From a virus: a DNA stretch of 39,367 nucleotides. Under the pieces are notes generated by a model. The model saw only the letters and a program-made list of their open reading frames with translations. It had not been told where the DNA came from and made no database searches. The stretch covers positions 1 through 39,367 of IMG/VR virus record IMGVR_UViG_3300012944_000018; one strand, given 5' to 3'. Below, one piece after another: positions 1-8,400 of this stretch (the first letter of the stretch is position 1; each line of letters starts with the position of its first letter). Both the position numbers and the translations under genes were made by a program.

Positions 1-123
1 GATCTCTTGGCGGGATTTGTTATCCATGTAGTCAACCACCCGCTGAAAGGCCGAAGGGTCCGACATGTTCATGTTCGGGTTATTGCGCATGAAGGTCTCA
101 AGGTCAAAATTCGTGCCTCGAGA
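1..123. repeat. Terminal direct repeat, left copy
   Basis: These bases are identical to 39245-39367. The structural gene crossing the ends continues in frame when the two copies are merged, so the molecule is circular or permuted, or has a short direct terminal repeat. A 123-base overlap is also what a graph assembler leaves at the ends of a circular contig, so it need not be biological. Confidence 0.95.
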
Positions 124-1398
124 AGTCATGCTGTGAATCGTGTTCACAGCCAGTGTTGCCGTCTGTTTCTGAGCGGCCTGCAGAGCCCCTACATCGACCC
201 CGAGCCAGCCGGCTGCCGTCTGCGGATCAACGCCCGCGGCAATCATGTAGCTGCCGAGCTTCATCTTCCCTTCATTCATCGCACCGGGAGTGGCTTGCTT
301 GGCTAGGTTCTTGAGTTCCGAGAGCGAACGCCGTACTTCGGTAGCACCAGTGGCGTTCTTAGAAAGTTCGCTGGCGTAATTCTGACCCCCTTCCGCCCCC
401 GTCTTCTGAGCTTGGAGCGTCGCCGCACTCGCGGTCTGTCCCCCTCCCGAAGCGCCGGAAACACCCGTAGCACCCGCCTGTGCCCCGCCAGGCGCCAAGA
501 TCGGCGGGGTGGGGAACTCATAGACCTTGCGCCCCTGCACATCTACCCCCGCCTCGAGAGGAGTTTGGGATACCTTGCCGGCCGTCTCCGCAGCTGATGA
601 GCCTGAAATGGTCGCGGCCGCTCCCGGTGCCAAGCCCTGACCGGTGAGATTCCCGCCCTTGTCATAGAAATTGACGCCGCCGGTCGGCGCAGATGGATTC
701 TGGCCGATGACCGCATTGGTGAGCGGATCGCGCTCGATCGCGCCGGGCCGCTGCTCGATAGGAGCAATGTAGTTCGCCTTACCCACCGTCTGCTGCAAGA
801 TCTGATGACCCAGCGCTGAATTCGGATCGATCCCGGCGGCGCGCAGCATCGACTGCATCTCAGTCGGCTTGTACTGCGGGGCGACGAAGTTCTCGGCGTA
901 CTTCTCCGGGCCCATCATGGCGATGAGCTGATTGGCCTGCGCTTTGGGCATGCCTTCCGGAATCATCGGATTGGGCGTTTGTTGGGGTGGCAATAGTCCT
1001 GTGGGAGCTACAGGCGCTGGAGCGGGTCCTGGAGGCCCTTGGGAGCCGGCAACGCCATTGGGTGGCAGTACGCCCGGAGCAACTGGAGCGGGCAGCGGCG
1101 CGGCTGCTGGAGGAGCAGTGGGTGCGCCTCCCATCAGGCCTTGGAAATATTGCTGTTGAGCTCCAAGGGATGCATTCTGGGCCTTGCCCGCCATCAATCC
1201 CGATACCAGGGTCGCGACATTCGACAGCGCCGAGCGCTTCGGCACGACCCGCATTGAATTCCATTCAGCCGGCGTTTGTGTCGATTGCTGCGCATTTTGC
1301 ATGAGCGCCTGCGCCAGCATCTGCTTGCGCTGCAGATCGATGTAGGCCGGGTACTGGCCTGGATCTAGATAAGGGGGCTGAATGCCCGGGTCAGGCAT
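1..1398 (-). CDS. Putative virion structural protein, Pro/Gln/Ala-rich (gene crosses the contig join)
   Basis: This is the main part of a 517-residue protein. Its ATG is at 1398; it reads through position 1 and resumes at 39244 to stop at 39089. The start codon lies inside the end of the upstream 89-aa gene (8-base overlap). Residues about 60-130 are rich in Pro, Ala and Gln, followed by a mixed alpha region with many Ala, Gly, Thr and Gln. I see no catalytic motif. Its place between an 89-aa Met/Gln-rich protein and a 572-aa Gly/Ala-rich protein, downstream of capsid and tail genes, suggests an internal or ejected virion protein. That role is inferred from position only. The join explains why this gene looks truncated in linear coordinates. 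Confidence 0.75.
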   Translation of the reverse strand, partial: MPDPGIQPPYLDPGQYPAYIDLQRKQMLAQALMQNAQQSTQTPAEWNSMRVVPKRSALSNVATLVSGLMAGKAQNASLGAQQQYFQGLMGGAPTAPPAAAPLPAPVAPGVLPPNGVAGSQGPPGPAPAPVAPTGLLPPQQTPNPMIPEGMPKAQANQLIAMMGPEKYAENFVAPQYKPTEMQSMLRAAGIDPNSALGHQILQQTVGKANYIAPIEQRPGAIERDPLTNAVIGQNPSAPTGGVNFYDKGGNLTGQGLAPGAAATISGSSAAETAGKVSQTPLEAGVDVQGRKVYEFPTPPILAPGGAQAGATGVSGASGGGQTASAATLQAQKTGAEGGQNYASELSKNATGATEVRRSLSELKNLAKQATPGAMNEGKMKLGSYMIAAGVDPQTAAGWLGVDVGALQAAQKQTATLAVNTIHSMTSRGTNFDLETFMRNNPNMNMSDPSAFQRVVDYMDNKSRQEI

Positions 1399-1660
1399 TG
1401 ACGCCTCCCGGGGTCGGCATTTGCTGCATCGCCTGCGGCTGGGCCGCAACCCCACCCATGATGTTCGGCTGTGGCGGCATTCTGGATTGTTGCGGCGGTT
1501 GTCCCTGCTGCAATGCGCGCATGAGCATGATCTTCTGCGCCATCTGCGCGGCTGCACCGACCGGGGGCGTCTGGCCCTGCATTCCACCGACGGATTGAGG
1601 TTGCTGCCCTCCCAGCTGAGAGGCCAACATTTGGGCCATCATCTGCGGATCTGCGCTCAT
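1391..1660 (-). CDS. Small Met/Gln/Pro-rich virion-region protein
   Basis: This 89-residue protein consists almost wholly of Met, Gln, Ala, Pro and Gly, with short motifs such as QQGQPPQQ. No family was recognised. It starts inside the end of the PAPS-reductase-like gene (4-base overlap) and its stop overlaps the start of the large structural gene by 8 bases, so the three are translationally coupled. The composition resembles small disordered linker or ejection-associated proteins of podoviruses, but that is inference. Confidence 0.65.
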   Translation of the reverse strand: MSADPQMMAQMLASQLGGQQPQSVGGMQGQTPPVGAAAQMAQKIMLMRALQQGQPPQQSRMPPQPNIMGGVAAQPQAMQQMPTPGGVNA

Positions 1661-2361
1661 AGAAGTTCTCGTAAGGACTGTGTGTCCTGGTGAATTCGGT
1701 CGAACAGCTCTCTCAAGATGGCACTGACGGTTTCTGCCTTTTGGGGATGGAAGGCTCGCATGTACTCCATCCGGCCGGCATTCTCATCGAGATAGGCGGT
1801 ACAATTCCAACAATCCAACCCCGTGTTCATATACCGATAATTGGCTGGTAATGCGACCCCTTTCTCATTCAGATAGGCCATTACATCCGCATCGGACCAG
1901 TCGGCCAATGGGAATTCGTAGGTGATGCCATCCACCACCACTCCACTGCGTAAGCCGCTTTTTTTCTGATCGCTATTCTTCTCACCCCGGATGATGTGCG
2001 TAGCCCCCAACTGACGAAGGGCTTGCAAGGTCGGTGTCCACAAAGCGGCCGCACAACAATGATAACGGGACTGAAACCGAAATCCGTCCGTCCCTTCAAA
2101 CTGATGGCCATAGAAGGTCGCCGCTACCGGCACCACATCCGCCGGATAGCCCTCGATCCCAATCGACTGCTGTCCGTGAACCTCGACGAAATGCGGCACA
2201 AGAGCCTTGATTGCGGCCATTTGCTCGAGCGTTTCCGGAAATGCCGCCCCGGAATTGCACCACATGACCGTGATCTCATCCCATCGGGGTTGCAGCAAAT
2301 ATAGACATGCTAGAGAATCTTTGCCGCCCGAAAAAGAAAGCACTGTTTTAGATAGAGACAT
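1657..2361 (-). CDS. PAPS-reductase-like (adenine nucleotide alpha-hydrolase) protein with four Fe-S-type cysteines
   Basis: The N-terminus carries the PP-loop SFSGGKDSL, which binds the adenylyl group in CysH, DndC and TtcA relatives. A Cys-Cys pair (RYHCCAAALW) in the middle and a CxxC (DCWNCT) later match the [4Fe-4S] ligand pattern of APS-type CysH proteins. The C-terminal ECG(I/L)H segment that supplies the reductase catalytic cysteine is absent. The product may therefore be a sulfur or nucleotide transferase rather than a true sulfonucleotide reductase. I start at 2361, where the SGGKDS domain begins; the in-frame ATG at 2385 would overlap the HNH gene further. Such genes occur in many phages. 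Placement among virion genes says little about role. DNA thiolation or sulfur supply are possibilities only. Confidence 0.85.
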   Translation of the reverse strand: MSLSKTVLSFSGGKDSLACLYLLQPRWDEITVMWCNSGAAFPETLEQMAAIKALVPHFVEVHGQQSIGIEGYPADVVPVAATFYGHQFEGTDGFRFQSRYHCCAAALWTPTLQALRQLGATHIIRGEKNSDQKKSGLRSGVVVDGITYEFPLADWSDADVMAYLNEKGVALPANYRYMNTGLDCWNCTAYLDENAGRMEYMRAFHPQKAETVSAILRELFDRIHQDTQSLRELL

Positions 2362-2872
2362 GCAGATGCTTCCAGCGCTTACCATTTAAAATATTACCAA
2401 CATGCACTTGATTGAGATTTACAAACGCCGCGATTTCTCTAATCAATCGACCGCTTTGACGCATGTCGAATATATGCCTCACTGTGTCTTCAGTGATTTT
2501 AGCTAATGGATGTTTAGAGCCGCGCCGATCTGTGCCATGAACAATCCAGTCTGCGCAATTTTCTACGGGTGTTTTCCATGACAAATTATCAAGCCGTGCA
2601 TCTGCTCGATTCCCATTCGAATGGGCACATTCTTTTCCTTGGGGTTTTGGCCCTACAAATGCTGTTAATACCAATGTATGAACTTGCCTAGTCCTAGGCT
2701 TGCCGTTACAGCAAATAGTGACAATTGGATATCCTTTATTTAAATGTGGCTTCAAAACCTTTCCAACCCATCGGCGTCCTCCAGAATCAAGTCGATCGAC
2801 TCCTCGAACGCGCCCCAAATCGCTTACTTCGTAGATTCCTTCGAAACCCACAACTGATTTCCAGTTTTCCAT
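2348..2872 (-). CDS. Free-standing HNH homing endonuclease with NUMOD4 domain
   Basis: Residues 1-45 match NUMOD4 (ENWKSVVGFEGIYEVSDLG, with a later VLKPHLNKGY). The HNH core follows (HTLVLTAF, then CAHSNGNRADARLDNLSW). A C-terminal helix-turn-helix-like segment (about 120-165) ends in VGNILNGKRWKHL, as in DNA-binding tails of phage homing enzymes. The ATG shares a base with the upstream TAA, and the stop overlaps the next start by 14 bases, so the gene sits seamlessly between two coupled genes. The DNA here is visibly more AT-rich than the flanks, a sign of recent arrival. It probably cleaves an HNH-free allele of a neighbouring gene. Confidence 0.9.
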   Translation of the reverse strand: MENWKSVVGFEGIYEVSDLGRVRGVDRLDSGGRRWVGKVLKPHLNKGYPIVTICCNGKPRTRQVHTLVLTAFVGPKPQGKECAHSNGNRADARLDNLSWKTPVENCADWIVHGTDRRGSKHPLAKITEDTVRHIFDMRQSGRLIREIAAFVNLNQVHVGNILNGKRWKHLHVSI

Positions 2873-3876
2873 TAGAAGTAGATCGCGGCCATGGCCGCCA
2901 ACGATCCGATCGTGCTCTCGGTCTGATTGTTACTCGCAACCCCTGCATTGTAGCCGGCCAATTGCCCCTGATACTGCTGCCCGAAAGCACCTGAAATATC
3001 CGGCGTCAAGGCTGAGGCCGAAGGACTTCCCGTACCCGATAGAGCGGCATATTCACTGATGGGCGCATTTCTGATAGCCAGTTGGTTCTGTAGACTCTGA
3101 CCACCCAAGCCAAAGAGTCGTGATTGTTCAGCACCCGCACCGGTAATCGCCTGCGTGCGCGCATCTGAAGTTTGGGCCTGCTGCTCACGAGACAAGCGAT
3201 CCTGCTCATTATTCCAAGCCGGTGAACCATAGGTCGCGCCCATGTTTGCCAACTTTGAATCCATCTGCTCACTGGCCAATTTCTGCTCAGGCGCCAGATA
3301 CTGCATCTGTTTCTGATAGAGCGCATCTTGGGTGTTCTGCAGGTCCTGAGTGGTACTCGGGCCGCCCGGCATGCCAGCCAATCCTGTGGTATCAATCGGC
3401 TTGTTGAGCACATCTTGGAACTGTGGGGCCAGCTGCGTGGTCTGCGTATAAGTCGGTGCCCCGCCAGTGGGACCGCCAGTAGGTAAGCCTCCATAGCTCG
3501 GAACCCCGCCATAACTGGGCGCTGCTTGTGAGGGACCGCCCAAACCATATCCCCCATATCCACCTGTGCGTAGATCATGGCCGGACAATGAGGGAATACC
3601 ACCCCCGCTGGCACCGCCTTGGACAGGTGCTGGAGCAACAGGCGTTGCGGGAGCAGATACCGGTAATCCCGATCCGCCAATTGGCCCCATTCCTCCAGCC
3701 GAACCTCCTGTTCCATTCGGATAGCTCGTACTCCAAGTTGAACTACCCAAGGGGTTCACCTGGTTGGTTCGGTTCAACCCTGCATTGAATAGCGCGGTTC
3801 CGGTAGACAATCCATATTGGGCTCCTGCCTGGGCATATGGATCCACCGGCGTCGGTGCACTGGGAGAATCACTCAT
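2872..3876 (-). CDS. Gly/Ser/Pro-rich virion protein
   Basis: The protein has 334 residues from the start at 3876, chosen because that ATG overlaps the upstream stop as ATGA; an in-frame ATG at 3897 also exists. The N-terminal 150 residues are low-complexity Gly, Ser, Pro and Tyr. The middle is a Gln/Ala-rich, likely helical segment (about 185-260), and the C-terminus has alternating small residues ending in a hydrophobic stretch (LAAMAAIYF). No motif was recognised. Size, composition and neighbours fit a minor structural or DNA-ejection protein. Confidence 0.7.
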   Translation of the reverse strand: MSDSPSAPTPVDPYAQAGAQYGLSTGTALFNAGLNRTNQVNPLGSSTWSTSYPNGTGGSAGGMGPIGGSGLPVSAPATPVAPAPVQGGASGGGIPSLSGHDLRTGGYGGYGLGGPSQAAPSYGGVPSYGGLPTGGPTGGAPTYTQTTQLAPQFQDVLNKPIDTTGLAGMPGGPSTTQDLQNTQDALYQKQMQYLAPEQKLASEQMDSKLANMGATYGSPAWNNEQDRLSREQQAQTSDARTQAITGAGAEQSRLFGLGGQSLQNQLAIRNAPISEYAALSGTGSPSASALTPDISGAFGQQYQGQLAGYNAGVASNNQTESTIGSLAAMAAIYF

Positions 3877-4295
3877 ATCATCACCCATCGTTTCCAAGCC
3901 GGATCTTCGACGAACATCCGATAGACCAATACATCGTCATTCGCCAGTGCACGCTCCATGGTCGATTCATGGGTAAAGCCCAAGTGTTCCACGAATCGCT
4001 TCACGGCCTTGTTTTGGGCCGGAATTAGCGCGTTGAACCGTTGGACCTTCAGTTGCAAGAACGGATAGATGAACATGATTCGCAAAAAGGATTTGGTCAT
4101 CCAGTGTTTGCCCTCTATGGCGCTGATATGACCGCGCACACTCCCGCCGGCTAGATATTCGGTATACCCGAGAGCCGCGATCAATTCCCCATTGTGTTCC
4201 AACCCGATCGCCACAAACTTCCCATCCCAGATATTGCCATGCGCTGAACGGTCAGCTGCCCATTGCGCGACACGCTGATCTTCACCAAATACCAA
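3873..4295 (-). CDS. GNAT-like N-acetyltransferase
   Basis: From residue 1 the sequence follows the small phage GNAT pattern: VFGEDQRVAQWAADR, a central beta-strand region (FVAIGLEHNGELIAALGY) and, near the C-terminus, NKAVKRFVEHLGFTHE, the acetyl-CoA-binding A-motif region followed by the G-F of the terminal strands. I chose a TTG start at 4295 after a GAAGGAGG ribosome site, because longer in-frame starts (4391, 4409) would overlap the upstream gene by about 100 bases in another frame. The spacing of 13 bases is slightly long, so the start is uncertain. The substrate is unknown. Confidence 0.8.
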   Translation of the reverse strand: MVFGEDQRVAQWAADRSAHGNIWDGKFVAIGLEHNGELIAALGYTEYLAGGSVRGHISAIEGKHWMTKSFLRIMFIYPFLQLKVQRFNALIPAQNKAVKRFVEHLGFTHESTMERALANDDVLVYRMFVEDPAWKRWVMI

Positions 4296-4299
4296 ACGC

Positions 4300-5856
4300 T
4301 TAGAGGGGCCCTCCTTCTTCAAAGAGGAAATCGGTTGCGAACCATTGAGCGATAACACCCGAGACCTGTTGACTGATACGAGCGCTTGCGACATAGCCCA
4401 ACCCCACAATACCTTGCCAGTTCTTGATGCTGATGGACGGATTCGAATCTCCCCATGGAGTCACATCCCATGGACTCGTATCCCAAGGAGCCAAGCCTCC
4501 TGAGATGAAGGGAGGCGCGGGGTTTATTACATCATTGAAATCCACATTCAATGTGATCTGAGGTGCAATGTTGGCATTGGCCTGGAAGATCGGCCGCGCC
4601 ATCATGAAGTTCTTGAGTTTCCCCGGTAGCTCGAAATAGGAAAAAGCCGGTTTGCAATCGACCGTAATGGCGTTTCCGGCATCGTTCGTGCCCACATCGG
4701 CCAGAAACACTTTGGTGTTTTCCCCGTAATACAACGCATCCTGCTGTAACTCCCAACAATTGGCATTCCAGTTATTGAACTGCCACCATGACTTCGCCAC
4801 CGAATTCATCACCCACTGATGCATGAGGGTATTGGTCGTATCGGGCACATTCAAAATGAGCTTGTTTCCTAGCGGATAATCGATGACCTGCCAGCCGAAG
4901 TTGGCATTGAAGCTCTGCACATCATTATTGATGGCGTTGATGATCTTGTAGGTAAGCTGTGCATCCTCTTGTGTGCGATCAGTCAGCATCGCCTTGGACA
5001 GCGGCGTCAGGCCATCCGCCGTGATCACGATGATATCGGAGGCATACTTCGTATAGCACCGACGTCCGATAGGCCGGCCAATGTTGAAAATACCCACCAG
5101 ACTCCAGGTACTGATTTGGGCCGGGTCATATCCCTGATAGATCGCAACTTCCCCTTCGCTGGTGATGAAGACAGCGTAGTCATCAATACCCGAGACGTTG
5201 TCGATGGTCCAAGTGGCCATCTGCATCAGGATGCCACCCTTCTTGAAGAGTTGGCCTAACGGGATCTGCGTCAACACCCCTTGAAAAGCTGTCGTCGCCG
5301 AATACCAGACGTTCATCGAATTGTTCTCGATGTAGAACATCCGCTGCTTAAAGACGGTCGCTGTGATCAGATTGGACGGTGTCAGTCCACTGCCTGAGAT
5401 GGTCGTCGCCGCCCACACAGTTCCATTGTAGAACTGGGGCTGAACTGCCCCATTAGCCCAGATCAGAACATTTCCTCCACCCGCATTGAACATCTGATGT
5501 TGCAAGCGGGAATTGCTCAAAGCGGTGACTAGCGCAGCACCTACAACCCCTTGAACCGTAATGTCATAGATCGAATTCCCACTGACACCAAAGAGTTTGC
5601 GACTGGTGAGGCCGTTGTAGGCCATGATCGTCTCAACCGCACCCGGCAAGCCTGTGGACCATTGCTGTTTGCCATTGCGAAAAGCGACATACGATGGGGT
5701 ACCAAACCAGTTGGACGAAGTAATGGCATCGGTGGATGGCATGGCAGCCAAAGCATCACGCGCGTTGATTCCGCCGATCGGGGCCGGAACCGATACCGTG
5801 ATCGGTTCAACATCCTGTTGAGGAAGGGACCGGCGGCGAGAGCGACCGAAAGCCAT
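4300..5856 (-). CDS. Tail nozzle / DNA-stabilisation-like structural protein
   Basis: This 518-residue protein has the N-terminal hallmark GGINARDALAAMPSTDA, followed by SNWFGTPSYVAFRNGKQQW. This resembles the start of podovirus tail proteins that close the tail tube (P22 gp10 / T7 gp12 functional class). The rest is strand-rich with repeated short W, G, I and F blocks, as expected for a beta-propeller. It lies directly after a connector-like gene and ends four bases before the GNAT start. Assignment as nozzle is inference from position, size and N-terminus. Confidence 0.7.
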   Translation of the reverse strand: MAFGRSRRRSLPQQDVEPITVSVPAPIGGINARDALAAMPSTDAITSSNWFGTPSYVAFRNGKQQWSTGLPGAVETIMAYNGLTSRKLFGVSGNSIYDITVQGVVGAALVTALSNSRLQHQMFNAGGGNVLIWANGAVQPQFYNGTVWAATTISGSGLTPSNLITATVFKQRMFYIENNSMNVWYSATTAFQGVLTQIPLGQLFKKGGILMQMATWTIDNVSGIDDYAVFITSEGEVAIYQGYDPAQISTWSLVGIFNIGRPIGRRCYTKYASDIIVITADGLTPLSKAMLTDRTQEDAQLTYKIINAINNDVQSFNANFGWQVIDYPLGNKLILNVPDTTNTLMHQWVMNSVAKSWWQFNNWNANCWELQQDALYYGENTKVFLADVGTNDAGNAITVDCKPAFSYFELPGKLKNFMMARPIFQANANIAPQITLNVDFNDVINPAPPFISGGLAPWDTSPWDVTPWGDSNPSISIKNWQGIVGLGYVASARISQQVSGVIAQWFATDFLFEEGGPL

Positions 5857-6501
5857 TTACCAGTTCCCGGCGGAAACGAAAATCCCGGGCCCGAACTCTG
5901 CTGGAGGTCCTTGTAGGTTCAAGCGCGGCTTGCTGCCATCGCGAGTAATCAAATCATTGATGGCATCCTGTGCCTTCTGATAGTCCTCATCGTAGGACAG
6001 CTTGTTCGCGCGTTTGAACCGCCACAGCGCATCCAGGGTGATGACACGCTCATCCAGAAGCGCCACATCCGTATCGACGGTGAAACTACTTTTGGGCGTG
6101 ACCCCGGTAACATCCGTCGCCCAGAACTTCGTACACCACTCGAAATAGACAGCGTGGCCCACAGGCGGCACAGGAAAAAACAGAAGCTGATTGCCGCGGA
6201 TCCGATAGGCAATCCAGGGACCTGAACTGAAGCGGGCTTTGAGGTTCTGCCATTCAGATGGGGACTTTGGCCCAAAGAGTGGCCGGCGCTGGGTGCGGTT
6301 CCACATCGATTCCGTGATGATGAAGCTGAATCCACTGCCCGCGAGTGCCTGAATCGTTCCCTGCACTTCGGTCGCGACCGTCGTGAAGGTGGACTCGCTC
6401 GTCAGTGTTTGCCAGGTATGACGGGAACCGAGTTCCTGACCCGCCTCATTGATATATTCGATCGCCTGCAGGATCTTCGGATCCGCAGAAGCCGCGGCCA
6501 C
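5857..6501 (-). CDS. Head-to-tail adaptor / tail tubular A-like protein
   Basis: The visible start is a GTG at 6501 (214 residues). The segment ILQAIEYINEAGQELGSR and then SMWNRTQRRPLFGPKSPSEW match the connector (gp4/gp11-like) family found between capsid and nozzle genes in podoviruses. Family members usually carry about 20 residues before this point. In-frame codons 6502-6561 supply such a segment (ISLLTITQSL and on) but contain no ATG, GTG or TTG start. That frame is open back to 6573, immediately after the amber stop of the upstream gene, so the real start is unresolved. Confidence 0.75.
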   Translation of the reverse strand: MAAASADPKILQAIEYINEAGQELGSRHTWQTLTSESTFTTVATEVQGTIQALAGSGFSFIITESMWNRTQRRPLFGPKSPSEWQNLKARFSSGPWIAYRIRGNQLLFFPVPPVGHAVYFEWCTKFWATDVTGVTPKSSFTVDTDVALLDERVITLDALWRFKRANKLSYDEDYQKAQDAINDLITRDGSKPRLNLQGPPAEFGPGIFVSAGNW

Positions 6502-6573
6502 AGTCGGCTTGGACGACAGGACCTTGGTCGTCAGACTCTGCGTGATCGTGAGTAGACTGATAGCGGCAAACCC

Positions 6574-7212
6574 CTATGCCGCCTCTTCACGCCGCGGCCG
6601 ACCTGGCCCACGCTTCACCGGCTCATCGAGCAGCCGTTCCTCGAGCTTCTGCAAACGGATTTGCATACGCTCCTTATCCGCCTCGAGATCCATGATCTTC
6701 ACATTGGCATCCGCGAGTGCCTTGGCATTGATCCCCTTGTCCTTGCCTTCGGCGATCCAGCCTCGAGCCAGATCCCGCAGATACCGACCATCGAGACCGA
6801 TCTGTCCCAAACTGCCATCCGGATATTGCGCCAGATCCTCGACCGTGGGGATACCCACCGCTTTCAATCGGCTGCGTTGCTCATTGCTCACCGCCTGCCA
6901 GGTCTGCACCGGGGTTCCTTCCCGCGGAAGTTCATTGCCCTTCTTCCATTCGCTGAACTGCAGATCGAAATGGTTGTACCACTCCACCGGATAATCACCC
7001 TTGAGTGCTTTGGCTTTGGTCTGTGCCAACCATTCCTCAGCAGGCTTCACGAACTCATCCTTGGAACCATGCGGCGTGATGCAGACCATGGTCACCATGG
7101 CGGGAACTGGTCGGCCGGCGGCTTCAGAGGCCTCGCGGTTGATCCCATATTCCTGATCACGGAATTGAACGAAGGGCGGACGTTTGTCCATGACGGAAGG
7201 AATCATCGACAT
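6574..7212 (-). CDS. Conserved phage protein with HhH-like segment and AT-hook tail
   Basis: Of 212 residues, the middle (about 112-150) reads like a helix-hairpin-helix (VGIPTVEDLAQYPDGSL, GLDGRYLRDLARG). A coiled coil follows (about 165-200), and the C-terminus has KRGPGRPRR, an AT-hook-type basic GRP motif. It probably binds DNA. Proteins of this kind occur next to capsid genes in phages; function unknown. It ends in TAG in the same frame as the downstream adaptor gene. Upstream is a strong hairpin and an AGGAG ribosome site. Confidence 0.75.
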   Translation of the reverse strand: MSMIPSVMDKRPPFVQFRDQEYGINREASEAAGRPVPAMVTMVCITPHGSKDEFVKPAEEWLAQTKAKALKGDYPVEWYNHFDLQFSEWKKGNELPREGTPVQTWQAVSNEQRSRLKAVGIPTVEDLAQYPDGSLGQIGLDGRYLRDLARGWIAEGKDKGINAKALADANVKIMDLEADKERMQIRLQKLEERLLDEPVKRGPGRPRREEAA

Positions 7213-7233
7213 GGGAGGTTTTCTCCTGAGGGA

Positions 7234-7258
7234 ATCGGCTCAGGATAGCTGAGCCGAT
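7234..7258 (-). terminator. Perfect 10-bp hairpin between late genes
   Basis: The arms ATCGGCTCAG and CTGAGCCGAT are perfectly complementary with a 5-base loop, lying after the 122-aa gene stop (7264) and just before the ribosome site of the next gene. No T-run follows on the minus strand, so it may be an attenuator or mRNA-stability element that sets capsid versus tail gene levels rather than a full terminator. Confidence 0.55.
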
Positions 7259-7263
7259 CCGGG

Positions 7264-7632
7264 TTAAGCGGACTGAGAAACGATGTACAGCGTAGGTGTC
7301 ACACAATAGACATCCACATAGGGCGTAGCCGCAGCGACTGAATAACTCGTATTGGCGCTGAGTTTGTTCAAAGCAGCGCCCACAGGAGGGTAAATCAACA
7401 AGGCTTGTGCCGAGCCATTGAAGATGGTCACTGAATCCCCGCCATTCATGATCGGCAAAATGGTGCCGGTCGTGCCCGTGACGGTCGAAAAGTAAGTGAT
7501 ATCTGCCTTCAGTGGATAAGCAGTAGCCTGAGTCGTCCCAGTAGCGGTTGCTGCGGATTCAACGGTGCCCTGAATGGCACTCGCCTGCAGAGCCGAGATT
7601 CCCGCAGTCACAATTCGTTGTGCAAGTGCCAT
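7264..7632 (-). CDS. Small virion protein (possible capsid decoration)
   Basis: This 122-residue protein is rich in Ala, Thr, Val and Ser, with the segment VTIFNGSAQALLIYPPVG. That pattern recurs in small beta-structured phage virion proteins. It lies between a capsid-decoration-like gene and the AT-hook protein. Role is inferred. Confidence 0.65.
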   Translation of the reverse strand: MALAQRIVTAGISALQASAIQGTVESAATATGTTQATAYPLKADITYFSTVTGTTGTILPIMNGGDSVTIFNGSAQALLIYPPVGAALNKLSANTSYSVAAATPYVDVYCVTPTLYIVSQSA

Positions 7633-7668
7633 ATCTAAACTCCTATTTCTCTAGGGAGATATTTCATT

Positions 7669-8388
7669 CTATGTTATCGCTCCCTGAGCGAATGGACGGT
7701 TAAGAATGCCTGAACCAAAACCCGTATAGGTTCCAGTCACCGTCACCTGACCGGATGCGGTCTGATTGGCACCCGTGGCCGTCCCAATCGCTGTCCCGGT
7801 GTAGATGCGCTTGCCGTCCGGATCCAGCGCGGCAACAACTGCCGATGCACCAATACCCGTCCCAGTCAGAGCAGCTCCCAAGAAGAAGCCATCGAAGCCC
7901 TTCTGGAACAGCAGCACGTTGGTGCCGTTGGTTGTGAGTGCAGATCCCGTCACTGTGCCGGTCGCTGAGATGCGATTACGCACGTTCAGGAGCTGCTTGC
8001 CTGCTGTATTAGTGCCAGCAATACCAGCGGCCGCCCCGATTCCAATAGCTGCATCAGCCGCTACCGTCGCATTGGTCTTATAGACACAACGACCGCTAAT
8101 CTGAAGCCACCCGAATGAGCCTGAAGGAATCGGTGCCATGGCCACACCAAACGGGAATCCCTGCAGGGCTGTGTTCGGTATGAGGACTCCGTTATAGGCC
8201 TCATCCCACATGGTGAGCGAACCTTTGAGGAGTGCATCAGCAGATTTAACATAGATGAATTCGCCGGTCCCCCAAAAGGGATCGACGGCCATGACGACCA
8301 TGCCTAGCGGCTGACGCTGCGTGGTGTCGGGAACGAACCAGTCGTTGAAAGGCTGCGTTCCAACGGTCGGAGTAATCGCTGCAAACAT
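7669..8388 (-). CDS. Capsid-associated protein, probable head decoration
   Basis: The protein (239 residues) follows the major capsid gene by 12 bases. The N-terminal part contains GMVVMAVDPFWGTGEFIYVKS, which resembles beta-tulip decoration proteins of the DUF2190 kind. The C-terminal half is Gly/Thr/Ala-rich (GTATGANQTASG). It probably binds the capsid surface; the exact family is not certain. Confidence 0.65.
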   Translation of the reverse strand: MFAAITPTVGTQPFNDWFVPDTTQRQPLGMVVMAVDPFWGTGEFIYVKSADALLKGSLTMWDEAYNGVLIPNTALQGFPFGVAMAPIPSGSFGWLQISGRCVYKTNATVAADAAIGIGAAAGIAGTNTAGKQLLNVRNRISATGTVTGSALTTNGTNVLLFQKGFDGFFLGAALTGTGIGASAVVAALDPDGKRIYTGTAIGTATGANQTASGQVTVTGTYTGFGSGILNRPFAQGAIT

Positions 8389-8400
8389 GTTCGTTTTCCT

